Positions 46,199 through 55,333 of a stretch of 64,000 nt of DNA are shown piece after piece. Numbering within the stretch: the first letter of the stretch is position 1; every line of letters begins with the position of its first letter. This DNA is from Lentisphaerota bacterium. Its GTDB lineage: Bacteria > Verrucomicrobiota > Lentisphaeria > Oligosphaerales > JABHEG01. The notes under the pieces were generated by a model. That model saw nothing but the letters and a program-made list of their open reading frames with translations, ran no database searches and was not told the origin of the DNA. Position numbers and translations under genes: made by a program. The stretch spans positions 1-64,000 of the forward strand of contig JABHEG010000200.1 of assembly GCA_018676675.1 (NCBI GenBank). The letters are read 5' to 3'.

Positions 46199-47746
46199 AT
46201 GCCAGACGAGCGCCACCCGAACGTCCTCTTTCTGCTCAGTGATGAACACAGTTTCCGCTGCATGGGGCACGTTCCCGAAGAGGACGGTGGTGAACCGGTC
46301 GAGACACCGACGTTCGACCGTTTGGCCGAGCTGGGAACAGTGTTCACCGATGCGTACTGCCAGATGCCCCTCTGCACGCCATCACGGATGTGCATCCTGA
46401 GCGGCCTGGAGGTACGCCGAAGTGGGGCGTGGACCAACCAATCCGTGCTGCGCCCGGAACTGACCACAATCCCAAAGACCTTTGCGGCCGCAGGCTACGA
46501 GACATGCCTGGTCGGCAAAATGCACTTCGGCGGCAACCTGCAGTTCGCCGGTTTCAGACACCGTCCCTACGGTGACCTTACCGGGGTCTGCGGACACCAG
46601 TGGGAGCCGCTGGAGGATGAGAACCGCAACACCATGCGCGTGCGTACGAGCGGAGCCGGCGTCACCGGCATCCCGGAAAGTGCGATTCAGGACAATGTCG
46701 TCGCCCATGAAACGGTGGCCTTCCTGCGCGAACACACGCACGCAAATCCGGAACAGCCCTGGTTCCTGTGTGCCTCGTTCTCGCGTCCACACTTCCCTCT
46801 GACCGCCCCGAAGCGTCACCTGGACCGCTACTGGCCGAACGGCGTGACCGAACCCCGTGTTCCCGCTTCCGGGGAGGCCTATGACCATCCGATGAGCGTG
46901 GGCATGCGGAAGGGGTTCAAAGCCGATGATGTCGACCATGATGAAACGATGCGTGCCCGAGCCGCCTATTTCGCCTGCGTTACGTACCTGGATCAGGTGA
47001 TCGGAGACCTCCTGCTTCGTCTTGAGACTGATGGTCTTCTGGACAACACGATTATCGTCTACACCACGGACCATGGGGAGATGGCCGGCGAACACGGGGT
47101 CTGGTGGAAAAACGGCTGGTATGAAGCCTGCACGCGCGTCCCGTTCATCGTCTCTTTGCCCGAACAACGAACAGGCGAAGTGCCGGCTTACCGCTGTCGG
47201 ACACCTGTTCCACAGCTGGACCTGTTCCCAACCTGCTGTGGCTTAGTGGGGATAGAGGCCCCGGACACCCTTCAGGGGGTTGATTTGAGCCCATCGGTCT
47301 GTTCGGGAGAGGAACCGGAGGACCGCCCCGTCTTCTGCGATGGACTTACCCCGCGCTGGGGCAAAGGGACAGAATTCCGCTCCGTGCGTTGGCGCCAGTT
47401 CAAGTACGTCATCTTCCGGGAGGCAGAGCCGTTGATGTTCGATCTCGACGGCGACCCCGGTGAGCAGACAAACTTGCTGCAGCATGAACTCATCGGAGAC
47501 GCACGGGACGCAGCGGCGTTCCTCGCTGACTGGGCCGCGCAGAGCATCGACTTCAACGCAGCAGCCCAGGAATGGAAACAGCGTGACGGCGGCCTCGCAG
47601 AGGAGCATAGGCAAAACGTGGCCCCGGGAACGCCGAACGCATTCCTCATGCCGTCAGGGAAAGTGGTCAGCGCAGACGATGCCCTCTACAACCCAACCGT
47701 TATAGCCGAGACACCGCAGGAAGCCTTCGGAGACTACCCGGGGTAG
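46199..47746 (+). CDS. Type I sulfatase (formylglycine-dependent)
   Basis: A 515-residue arylsulfatase-superfamily enzyme. The N-terminal 'PNVLFLLSDEHS' provides metal ligands and the signature 'CTPSRMCILSGL' has the cysteine that is matured to formylglycine (Cys type, needing an anaerobic or FGE maturase not seen here). 'TTDHGEMAGEHGVWWKNGWYE' completes the active site. No signal peptide is evident. The second ATG (46199) was chosen because AAGGAG lies nine bases upstream; the ATG at 46190 abuts it. Substrate is probably a sulfated glycan or choline/phenyl ester. It is followed by a glycosidase-like gene after eight bases. Confidence 0.92.
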   Translation: MPDERHPNVLFLLSDEHSFRCMGHVPEEDGGEPVETPTFDRLAELGTVFTDAYCQMPLCTPSRMCILSGLEVRRSGAWTNQSVLRPELTTIPKTFAAAGYETCLVGKMHFGGNLQFAGFRHRPYGDLTGVCGHQWEPLEDENRNTMRVRTSGAGVTGIPESAIQDNVVAHETVAFLREHTHANPEQPWFLCASFSRPHFPLTAPKRHLDRYWPNGVTEPRVPASGEAYDHPMSVGMRKGFKADDVDHDETMRARAAYFACVTYLDQVIGDLLLRLETDGLLDNTIIVYTTDHGEMAGEHGVWWKNGWYEACTRVPFIVSLPEQRTGEVPAYRCRTPVPQLDLFPTCCGLVGIEAPDTLQGVDLSPSVCSGEEPEDRPVFCDGLTPRWGKGTEFRSVRWRQFKYVIFREAEPLMFDLDGDPGEQTNLLQHELIGDARDAAAFLADWAAQSIDFNAAAQEWKQRDGGLAEEHRQNVAPGTPNAFLMPSGKVVSADDALYNPTVIAETPQEAFGDYPG

Positions 47747-47754
47747 ACAACGCC

Positions 47755-49518
47755 ATGTTCCAAGCCGTCACACTGGTTGATCCTGCTCGGCCGATCCCCG
47801 CCGAATGGCTGGAGGCAGCCGGCATCGACTATGTCTACACGTCAGGCGCCCTGTCGCTGGCAGCGGACAGCGAAGGACGCCCTGTGCTCTCGGACGCGCA
47901 GCAGGCACGTTGGGAAGCCCTGCAGGCGATCTATGGCACCACGAACGTCCGCGTCCTGATCATGAGCAACTACTACGCCCATCCGCCCGAAGGGACGGAG
48001 GCCGTGGACGTGAGTGGACGCCCTCTCGCGATGGCTTGCCTCCGTAGCGATCGGTTCCACAGCTGGATGCACGACCGGATTACTGCCCAGACCAAAGCCT
48101 ACAGTGCCTTCAGTGTCTTTGGCGGCTTTGTGTTCGACGACGGCTGGGGCACCCGCGTCGATGCCTGTTACTGCGATCACTGTCGAGAGATCTTTGGGGA
48201 TACGCCCCCGACGTTTGCGGTCAGAGAAGGTACGGGAATCGTTCCGGACGACGCAACTGAGCTGCGTTGGGACGCATTCCAGCGTCAGTCCCATGAGCGC
48301 TATATCCGCACGCAGTCGAGCGCCGTCCGCGAGGTGTCGGACGACGCGATGATGTTGACCATCCCGTCCGACTCCTTTTTCTATGGGCGCCTTCTGAACG
48401 CCAATCTCCCTCGTGAAGAGCTCGCCCTTTCCGCGTCAGCGCTGCTCCAGCGCATTGAGCGGATGCAGGTCCGTGACTGGCACCTCTACCAGAGCTTCCC
48501 ACTCCCGCGGCTCCCTGAGGGCGACGAAGAAGGCCTTCAACCGTGGGGTATCGGGGCCCACTTCACCGCAGACTCCCCCAAGCTGGTTCTCTGCAATGAA
48601 GGCCCATTCATTCAACACACCTCCCGGATGCAGATGATGAGCCCGGCCGAAATCGAGCAGATGATCCGGATCACGGTGGTCGAGGGAGCCCAGCGAATGT
48701 GCTACTGGGCCTCCGGGGCATACACGGGCTATCACCCTGACGGCTTCGCGGCAATGGCCAGGGTTTACGAGGAAATACGGCCGATCGAGTCCCTGCTCGC
48801 CTCACGCACGCCATTCCCTGCCCGAGTGGGGCTTCTCTACTCCACAACGACCGAAGTCCTTGAGCAGCCCTGGCGCGAGAACCTGAGTGAACGCTGGCAG
48901 CATCTGCACAGTGTTGAGGCGACCGCCTGGGCCCTCCGAAGAGGCGGTGTTTGGCACCGCATCATTATGGAATCGGATCTGCCGGCAGCCGCGGCAGCCG
49001 ACCTCGACGTCTTGATTTTGCCATCCATCCGCTTTGTTTCCCAGGCCGCCGCGGATGCGCTTGAGACCGCGATGGCTTCGGGCACCGCCGTTGTCGCTTT
49101 GGGAGAGACCGTGGACATCCCGGGTGCAACGCGCCCTGCGCACGATGTCACCTTCTGGCACCGCTGCATTCGCGACGGGTATCGGCAGAGCAGTAACCTT
49201 GATCTGCACTACGAGAACGCGGAAGAGCATCTCCTGCCCCTGATTCGCAGCCTGTCACCGGGACCGGTTGCGGTCTCCGCACAGCACTCGGTCAGCGCTC
49301 TGCACTGTGTCGGCAAGGACCTGCTGCTCATGGCCGCCAACTGGTTGCGCACGGAAACAGACGATGTGGTCCTCACCGCTCAACGGCCGTTCAGAATCAC
49401 AGACGCTGAATCGGGCGAGGATCTCGGCATCGTGTCCGCCAACGCCAAACGAACGGTGTCCGTCCCGCCGGCCGGCTGGCGCGTCCTGCGCGTCGAAGTA
49501 ATGCCGCCCTGTCCGTAG
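47755..49518 (+). CDS. Beta-galactosidase-like TIM-barrel glycosidase candidate
   Basis: A 587-residue protein with no signal peptide. The first 340 residues look like a TIM barrel: 'FGGFVFDDGW', then a 'CYCDHCREIFG' cysteine motif found in GH42-like and uncharacterised glycoside-hydrolase relatives. Residues about 350-490 resemble the class-I-amidotransferase-like trimerisation domain of GH42 ('RVGLLYSTTTEVL', 'DVLILPSIRFVSQAAADAL'), and a beta-rich C-terminus follows. The paralogous protein at 59788-63090 has the same order. It is cotranscribed with the sulfatase, consistent with stepwise breakdown of a sulfated glycan. Confidence 0.65.
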   Translation: MFQAVTLVDPARPIPAEWLEAAGIDYVYTSGALSLAADSEGRPVLSDAQQARWEALQAIYGTTNVRVLIMSNYYAHPPEGTEAVDVSGRPLAMACLRSDRFHSWMHDRITAQTKAYSAFSVFGGFVFDDGWGTRVDACYCDHCREIFGDTPPTFAVREGTGIVPDDATELRWDAFQRQSHERYIRTQSSAVREVSDDAMMLTIPSDSFFYGRLLNANLPREELALSASALLQRIERMQVRDWHLYQSFPLPRLPEGDEEGLQPWGIGAHFTADSPKLVLCNEGPFIQHTSRMQMMSPAEIEQMIRITVVEGAQRMCYWASGAYTGYHPDGFAAMARVYEEIRPIESLLASRTPFPARVGLLYSTTTEVLEQPWRENLSERWQHLHSVEATAWALRRGGVWHRIIMESDLPAAAAADLDVLILPSIRFVSQAAADALETAMASGTAVVALGETVDIPGATRPAHDVTFWHRCIRDGYRQSSNLDLHYENAEEHLLPLIRSLSPGPVAVSAQHSVSALHCVGKDLLLMAANWLRTETDDVVLTAQRPFRITDAESGEDLGIVSANAKRTVSVPPAGWRVLRVEVMPPCP

Positions 49519-49553
49519 CCCGAAGGACGAATCCGCCCATCCCTTTGGCACTG

Positions 49554-49598
49554 TTGACAGCATTTTACCGGGAACCGCGTAAGAAACGAAAGCGACGT
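49554..49598 (+). promoter_or_regulatory. Candidate promoter motifs upstream of the Ser/Thr kinase
   Basis: A perfect TTGACA (49554-49559) has no good -10 at 17 bases. Overlapping it downstream is GGAACC (49571-49576), 16 bases before CGACGT (49593-49598), the spacing and -35 sequence of many ECF promoters. Either could drive the kinase-sigma-FHA operon; the ECF-type reading would allow autoregulation. Confidence 0.3.
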
Positions 49599-49763
49599 GC
49601 GGAGTCTCCTCTGAAGTCAACGGTACGGATGCGCTGTGGACAGGGGGCCAAGTCACTGGTGGTGAATGGCGCTAAGATGGCGGGGGCAGTCGCAGCGCGA
49701 TAGGTTATCTGGGCGCCGGACCAGTCCGGACGCAGTGCCAAACCCTCGGGAGGGGTATAAATC

Positions 49764-52262
49764 ATGGCTATGTATGATCCGGCTGAGGAGACTCAGGAAG
49801 CGGCGCTTGACGAGATGGAGAGCTCCGTCGCCCGAAATCTCATTCCTGGCGCCCTCTGCGTGCCGCCACCCGATGAAACGGTTCCTGACAAGATCGACAA
49901 GTACCCCATTACCCGCTTCCTTGCTCATGGTGGGATGGGGAGCGTGTACTTGGGCTCCCATCCGAATCTCGATATACCGGTCGCCATCAAGCTCATAAAG
50001 AAGCGCTATGCAGGCAAACCTACATACGTGAGTCGTTTCGTGCGTGAAGCGCGCCTGGCGTCGCAGCTCAACCATCCGAATATCGTCCGGATATATGATG
50101 CCGACCAAGACTGCGGGACGTACTTCATGGTCCAGGAGTACGTTGAGGGAGGGAACTTACGGGATCTGTTGCGCTCCTTGCCAGACCGGAAGCTTCCCGT
50201 GCCCCAGGCGCTTAGGATGGCTAGGTCCTTGGCCCGGGCACTGGACGCCGCAGAAGGCCTGAGCATTGTCCATGGTGACATCAAGCCGACGAATGTTCTG
50301 CTGACGCGGAGTTCGGAACCTAAGCTCGCCGACTTGGGCCTTGCCCGGGAATTCGACCAGCAGACCACCTTTGACTTCGAGGACCCTCCGCACGCGGCCG
50401 GACGCTCCGTCTCAGGATCCCCGGCGTATATGTCCCCGGAACAGATCAACGACCCACAGAGCATGGACACCCGGTCGGATATCTACGCGTTGGGCATAAC
50501 CTTCTACCAAATGGTGACGGGCAAAGTACCGTTCGCGGGATCGACCATCCGGGAATTCCTGCACAAACATGTCAACGAAGAGATTGGCGACCCACGGGAC
50601 GTCAATCCCAAGATCCCTGGTCGAGTCGCTCAGATTATCCTGCGGATGTGTGCCCGTGATCCAGAAGCGAGGTACCAGAATGCAGCTTCGCTCCTGGCGG
50701 ATTTGGAACGGGCATCCCTGCCCTTCTGGAGGCGCAATGCCACAGTTCTGGCCGCCGTTCTGTTTGTGGTCGCCGTAGCGGGAGTCACACAACTGCTTCC
50801 GCAAAGCCGCGACGACCAGTTGGCCCTCGCTGAACAACACCTCTGCAGTGGCGACTCCGCCCAGGCCATCGCGGTGCTGGAACCGATCACCGACCGATCG
50901 CCAGGAGACATTCGGGCCTTCTACGGACTCGGGCTCAGTCACCTCCAGGAACGTAATCCCGCGGGTGTTGCACATGCCCGGGAACATCTGGCCAGGCTGC
51001 CGGAAGGCTTGGAGTGCGCCCAACACCTGGAAGCGTTGGAAGCACTTGACCGGGGTGACCTGGAACGGGCTGAACAGCTGGTGATCGAGTGGGAAAACAA
51101 GGCCAAGTACCGCCTTCCCTTCCTGCACACAAAGGGAATGCTGCTGCTGCGCAGACGAGACCCGGACGATGCGGCCCTTGCCCTCACGGAAGCCGTGCAG
51201 GAAGCAGCGCTCTTCGACTTCCAGCGTTTCGGCGTTTTCGACTCGCTGGCCAAACTCTTCGCCGCCGAAGGAAAATACGACAAGGCCAGCGCCGTCTATG
51301 CCCAGGCGCTGAAGGGACGGACAGGGGTTGGGAGCCCACCACCCATGCTTCATACCAACTACGCGGTGTCCCTGATGAACGCGGGCAAGACGGCGGACGC
51401 GGCCGAGCCGCTGCAGATTGCTCTGCAGATCGATCCGAAGGATGAAATGGCCCTCTATCTCAATCGCAAACTCAAGCGCCTTGCGGAGGAAACGACCTCG
51501 AATGTAACGCAACGTACCATGGCAATGCTGGACGACGTGAGCAAGGCCGTCGCCGCCAGGCGCGGGAGCATGGATGCCTGGAGCAGCCGTCCGACAATCC
51601 TGACGTTCCCGCCCGCGGAGAACGAGACACCACTCCCCAAGCGGCTGGGGGAAGAACAGCGCCTTGCCCAGGAGATCGCTGACGAAGTCCAGCGCCGACG
51701 TGCCCTCCCGGTGGTCAATCGCGACGCATTCGAGCACATTCTCCGCGAGCACAAAGTGTCTGCCTCGGAGTTGGCAGCCGGCGATGCACGAGTGCGCCTC
51801 GGGAGACTGTTCCCCGCCTCTGTACTCGTGCAGGCCACCTACCGCGAACGGGAACGGGCGCGCATGAAACTGCGCCTGGTGGATGTTGCCACATCTGAGA
51901 TCGTGGCGGTCATCTCGGCTGAACAGCAGGCGGATCAGGACGACGCGGGCTTTGTCACCGCGATCGTCGATGAACTGCTTGAGAAGGTGCGCACAGCGTA
52001 CCCGATCCAGGCACGGATCGCGACCGTGTCCAAGAAGGACTGCAACATTGATGTCGGCAGCTACCATGGGTTGCGTGAGGGGGCCGTTCTGGACGTCTAC
52101 CCACCGGAGGCCAACCCGAGGAGCAAAGCCCTCGCCCGACGCCCCCCCATCGCCCGACTCCGGGTTGTTGATGTGAGTCCGTTCACAGCAACGGCACAGG
52201 CCGAGGGGGAACCCGCCCCGGCGTTGGTCCAGGGCATGCTCGTGATGGCGCCCCTCCGGTAG
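49764..52262 (+). CDS. Membrane Ser/Thr protein kinase with TPR region and CsgG/FlgT-like C-terminal module
   Basis: An 832-residue protein. The kinase domain (about residues 46-312) has the Gly loop 'AHGGMGSVYLG', 'VAIKLIKK', catalytic 'HGDIKPTNVLL' (HGD in place of HRD), 'LADLGLAR' (DLG in place of DFG) and 'GSPAYMSPEQ'. A transmembrane helix (about 325-345) follows, then TPR-like helices to about 560. The C-terminal 220 residues resemble CsgG/FlgT-type periplasmic domains ('RLVDVATSEIVAVISAE', 'IDVGSYHGLREGAVLDVY'). Cytoplasmic kinase and external sensor would be joined by one helix. All catalytic Lys/Asp/Asn residues are intact. A GGGAGGGG site precedes the ATG. Confidence 0.9.
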   Translation: MAMYDPAEETQEAALDEMESSVARNLIPGALCVPPPDETVPDKIDKYPITRFLAHGGMGSVYLGSHPNLDIPVAIKLIKKRYAGKPTYVSRFVREARLASQLNHPNIVRIYDADQDCGTYFMVQEYVEGGNLRDLLRSLPDRKLPVPQALRMARSLARALDAAEGLSIVHGDIKPTNVLLTRSSEPKLADLGLAREFDQQTTFDFEDPPHAAGRSVSGSPAYMSPEQINDPQSMDTRSDIYALGITFYQMVTGKVPFAGSTIREFLHKHVNEEIGDPRDVNPKIPGRVAQIILRMCARDPEARYQNAASLLADLERASLPFWRRNATVLAAVLFVVAVAGVTQLLPQSRDDQLALAEQHLCSGDSAQAIAVLEPITDRSPGDIRAFYGLGLSHLQERNPAGVAHAREHLARLPEGLECAQHLEALEALDRGDLERAEQLVIEWENKAKYRLPFLHTKGMLLLRRRDPDDAALALTEAVQEAALFDFQRFGVFDSLAKLFAAEGKYDKASAVYAQALKGRTGVGSPPPMLHTNYAVSLMNAGKTADAAEPLQIALQIDPKDEMALYLNRKLKRLAEETTSNVTQRTMAMLDDVSKAVAARRGSMDAWSSRPTILTFPPAENETPLPKRLGEEQRLAQEIADEVQRRRALPVVNRDAFEHILREHKVSASELAAGDARVRLGRLFPASVLVQATYRERERARMKLRLVDVATSEIVAVISAEQQADQDDAGFVTAIVDELLEKVRTAYPIQARIATVSKKDCNIDVGSYHGLREGAVLDVYPPEANPRSKALARRPPIARLRVVDVSPFTATAQAEGEPAPALVQGMLVMAPLR

Positions 52263-52611
52263 CACGGGCGGAATGGGCCGTCCCCCAACGCTATTGACTT
52301 TCTTTGGAGACGGTCGCGGCACGGCAGCCCTTCGACCAGGCTCAGGGCCTTGAGCAAGTCCCACAGCTGTGGGACGCGTCGAAACGGCCCCTCCCACTCT
52401 AGGGAAGCGTACAATGTGGGAGGCGCGGCGCGGCGAAACGGCCCCCCCACGTTGGCAAAGCGCACAATGTGGGAGGCGGTGCCATCCGGCGACCTCTGCG
52501 CCAGTGCAGTGGCAAGACAAAGTTGATGGCATCGGTCCGCCCCGCCCGGGCGCATCCGGCGGCGGCGGAACTCAGACTGACGCGCCACGAACCAATTGGG
52601 GAACGAGGAAA
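52263..52611. repeat. Intergenic repeat block between the kinase and lipoprotein-like genes
   Basis: Two tandem units starting GAAACGGCCC lie at 52381-52434 and 52435 onward (54-base spacing), each ending ACAATGTGGGAGGCG. The second runs into the dispersed repeat core at 52450-52497 (reverse complement of the copy at 2985). CCCACGTTG and CAATGTGGG in the second unit can form a hairpin. The rest (52263-52380 and 52500-52611) shows no gene. The repeats interrupt an otherwise tight operon. Confidence 0.7.
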
Positions 52612-54699
52612 ATGACACGCCAAAGACACGCCACTCTCGGAGCGATCCTGGGGTTGGCTCTCTGCCTGTCCCTGTCGTGTCGGCGCATCCCTCGCTCGTC
52701 CACCGCGCCCGCCCTGCCCCGATCAACGTGGTGGAATTTCTATGCCCGGGGCATCGAGTTCTCACGGCGGAACGAGTGGGACAGTGCGATCCGCGATCTC
52801 GAGACGGCAATGGGCAAGCGTAAGGGAGCCATCTTCCCGGAAAACACCGAGAAGCGGCGAGCCAAGACGTATGGACTTCACTTCCTCGACAACTACTTCC
52901 CGCACCGTGAACTTGGCGTCTGTCTCTACTACCAGGGGCGCCTCAGCGAAGCCGAAGCCGAGCTGCTGGTCTCCCTGAAAATGCTCCCGTCTTCCCGAGC
53001 GAGTTTCTACCTCAATCGAGTCCGCCAGGCACGGTTGCGCAAGCAACAGACAGACGTGCGCCCGGGGCGAATTCGGCTCGATTTTGCCGTCCCGGAAGGC
53101 ACGGTCTTCACCAACAAGGCCTATGTCGACCTCGACGGAAAGGCGACAAGTCCCGACTACGTTTCATCGGTCACCGCAAACGGTCACCCCCTCTTCATTG
53201 AGCTCGCCCGGCGCAGCGTGGAGATCAAACACCGGACTGTGCTCTCCCCCGGACAACAGGAGGTCCTCGTGACCGCACAGGATTTGGCCGGCAACCAAGC
53301 GACCTGGAGCAGATCCGTCGTTGTCGACCTGGCCGGCCCGAGCATCTCTGTGGCGAAAGACCCGACCGCCCCAAAGCAGAATATCCTGCTCACCGTCAGC
53401 GACGAGGTCGGTCTGATGGCCGTCACCATCAACGGGAGGCGGGTCGTATTGCCTCCCGACTCCCTCACGATGACGCGGGCCGTGCCGGTGACAGGGCGTA
53501 GAGAGATCGTCGTCACCGCGATCGATAGGGCAGGAAACAAGACCAACTGGCGCCGACGAACCGGCGATTTGCTGAAGGCCTCCCTGGATCCCCGGCAATG
53601 CCATCCGACGCGCCAGTTGGCCATGGCCCCGGTCAGCACTATGCCGCTGTTCATGACGGCCGAGGCTTCCGGGGCCGCCTCAACCAAGGGAGTGAAGCGC
53701 CCAGATTCCGCGCCGCCCAGGCTCCAGCTGTTCCCGGACCTGGCAGACGGCTGTACGGTCACCACGGAGCACTATGTGCTTGACCTGGAGGTGCAGGACG
53801 AGGGGATGATTGACTCCGTCTCGATAAAGATGGGAGCGTGGCATGAACAGCAGTCACTGCGGAGTGCGCAGTGCATGATCCACCGTGTGACCCATACACT
53901 GGCCCTGGCCCCGGGAGATAACACGATCCGCATTCAGGTCACGGATCTCGACGGTAACGTCCGGACCCGAGAGGCAACCATCACTCGCAAAGTGAATTGC
54001 CTGTGGCGCGAAGACCTCCGTATGACCGTCGAGTTTCTGCCCATACAGAAGGACCACGTTCCGGCCATGCAGACGGTTGACCTGGCCGGCCCGATCCTTG
54101 AGAAACTGGTGGAATCGCCCCGCCGACTGAACGTCGTCGATCGGTCTCCCAGGGTTCTGGAGCGCCTGCTTCTCGAGCTCAAACTCAGCCAAACGCCCTT
54201 GGCCGACTACCGGGCGGCCGTATCCGCCGGCAGGCTGAAGGCAGCTGACTGGTTGCTCAGAGGACGCCTCTTCTCCTGGGCCGGCAAGGACAACAGTGAA
54301 CTGCTGGTCGAGCTGGTGGATGTGGCCACCTCGGAAGTCGTGGTGATCACCGACATCCATTTTGTGGGCAATGAGGAGCATCACGTTCGTCACCAGGCGC
54401 TCGGACTGGTGGGAAAACTGCACCAACTGCTGCCTCGTGTGTCCACACCGATCAGCCGCGTCTCCCGGAAAAGCGTCGCCCTGTCTCTGGGGACCAGGGA
54501 CCAAATTGCTCCGGGAATGGAGTTCCTTTTCATCCCCGGGGACCATGCTGAGCCGGAGTTTGCTGATCCTAAGACCTCGCAGAAAAGGTGGATTCATGGC
54601 AGAGTAACGACGGTCAAGGACAGGAGCTGTGCCTTGGAGATCCTCCCGCCTGAGGGGCAGAAGGCACTCCGAAAGGGCGATATAGCCGTCCTTCGTTAG
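52612..54699 (+). CDS. Exported Ig-like/FlgT-like protein linked to the kinase (possible lipoprotein)
   Basis: A 695-residue protein with a hydrophobic signal (TLGAILGLALCLSLSC) ending in a cysteine that could be lipidated, though the lipobox is not ideal. A TPR-like stretch (about 38-135) precedes two Ig-like beta domains with 'AQDLAGNQATW' and 'AIDRAGNKTNW' motifs. A third beta region carries 'VTDLDGNVR', and a C-terminal 220-residue module parallels that of the kinase ('ELVDVATSEVVVITD', 'LSLGTRDQIAPGMEFLFI'). It probably acts at the envelope with the kinase. The ATG at 52612 follows GAGGAA; the frame is open 81 codons upstream through the repeats. Confidence 0.75.
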   Translation: MTRQRHATLGAILGLALCLSLSCRRIPRSSTAPALPRSTWWNFYARGIEFSRRNEWDSAIRDLETAMGKRKGAIFPENTEKRRAKTYGLHFLDNYFPHRELGVCLYYQGRLSEAEAELLVSLKMLPSSRASFYLNRVRQARLRKQQTDVRPGRIRLDFAVPEGTVFTNKAYVDLDGKATSPDYVSSVTANGHPLFIELARRSVEIKHRTVLSPGQQEVLVTAQDLAGNQATWSRSVVVDLAGPSISVAKDPTAPKQNILLTVSDEVGLMAVTINGRRVVLPPDSLTMTRAVPVTGRREIVVTAIDRAGNKTNWRRRTGDLLKASLDPRQCHPTRQLAMAPVSTMPLFMTAEASGAASTKGVKRPDSAPPRLQLFPDLADGCTVTTEHYVLDLEVQDEGMIDSVSIKMGAWHEQQSLRSAQCMIHRVTHTLALAPGDNTIRIQVTDLDGNVRTREATITRKVNCLWREDLRMTVEFLPIQKDHVPAMQTVDLAGPILEKLVESPRRLNVVDRSPRVLERLLLELKLSQTPLADYRAAVSAGRLKAADWLLRGRLFSWAGKDNSELLVELVDVATSEVVVITDIHFVGNEEHHVRHQALGLVGKLHQLLPRVSTPISRVSRKSVALSLGTRDQIAPGMEFLFIPGDHAEPEFADPKTSQKRWIHGRVTTVKDRSCALEILPPEGQKALRKGDIAVLR

Positions 54700-54728
54700 C
54701 CGAAACGGGGCCGTCTGGAGTCACCGGA

Positions 54729-55331
54729 ATGGAATCTGCCACATCCGCCAGCCTGCTCGTGCGCCTGAGAGATGTTGGTAACGAGGACGCATGGGACGAC
54801 TTCTACAGGCTCTACTCCCCCCTCATCCTCAGCTTTGCCTGCCGCCGAGGGTGCACCCCTGACGACGCCGCTGATGTACTCCAGGAGACCATGGTCCGCC
54901 TCCTGCGCACCTTCCCCGGATTCTCTTACGAACCCGCTCTCGGCAGTTTCCGTTCCTTCCTTCTGAAGGTCGTGGATGCGCGGATCAAGGATGCGTTCCG
55001 GCGAAAGGCCGCTCGGGAAAGGCTGAGTCAGCGCGTCGAAGGAGGCGCAATCCCACTTACCGAAGAGCCAGACGAGAAGCCGGACCCAGGCGCGGAGTGG
55101 GATCGGCTCTGGGACACCAATCTGCTGCGCCGGGCGCTGGAGCAGGTCAAGAACCGCGTGCAGCCGACGACGTTCGAGTCATTCCAGCTTTACGTTGTCG
55201 AAGGGGTGGCGATCTCCGAGGTGCAGGCCCGGACCGGGCTTCCCCCCAACGTCATCTATCAGCACCGGAATCGCGTCATGAAGCTTCTGCGCAAGCACGT
55301 CGAGGCCCTGAAAAGCGAACTGGGAGAATAG
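54729..55331 (+). CDS. ECF-type RNA polymerase sigma factor
   Basis: A 200-residue sigma factor. Region 2 is 'AWDDFYRLYSPLILSFACRRG...PDDAADVLQETMVRLLRTF' with 'GSFRSFLLKVVDARIKDAFRR'; region 4 is 'FQLYVVEGVAISEVQARTGLPPNVIYQHRNRVMKLLR', a helix-turn-helix. The style resembles ECF factors common in Planctomycetes and relatives. No anti-sigma gene is adjacent; the neighbours are a Ser/Thr kinase and an FHA protein, so control by phosphorylation is plausible, as shown for kinase-linked ECFs elsewhere (EcfP-PknT). GGAG eight bases before the ATG. Confidence 0.9.
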   Translation: MESATSASLLVRLRDVGNEDAWDDFYRLYSPLILSFACRRGCTPDDAADVLQETMVRLLRTFPGFSYEPALGSFRSFLLKVVDARIKDAFRRKAARERLSQRVEGGAIPLTEEPDEKPDPGAEWDRLWDTNLLRRALEQVKNRVQPTTFESFQLYVVEGVAISEVQARTGLPPNVIYQHRNRVMKLLRKHVEALKSELGE

Positions 55332-55333
55332 GT

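Noticed and set aside
50412..52532. 706-codon minus-strand open frame opposite the kinase
   Set aside because: The kinase on the plus strand is well supported with all motifs; the antisense frame has none.
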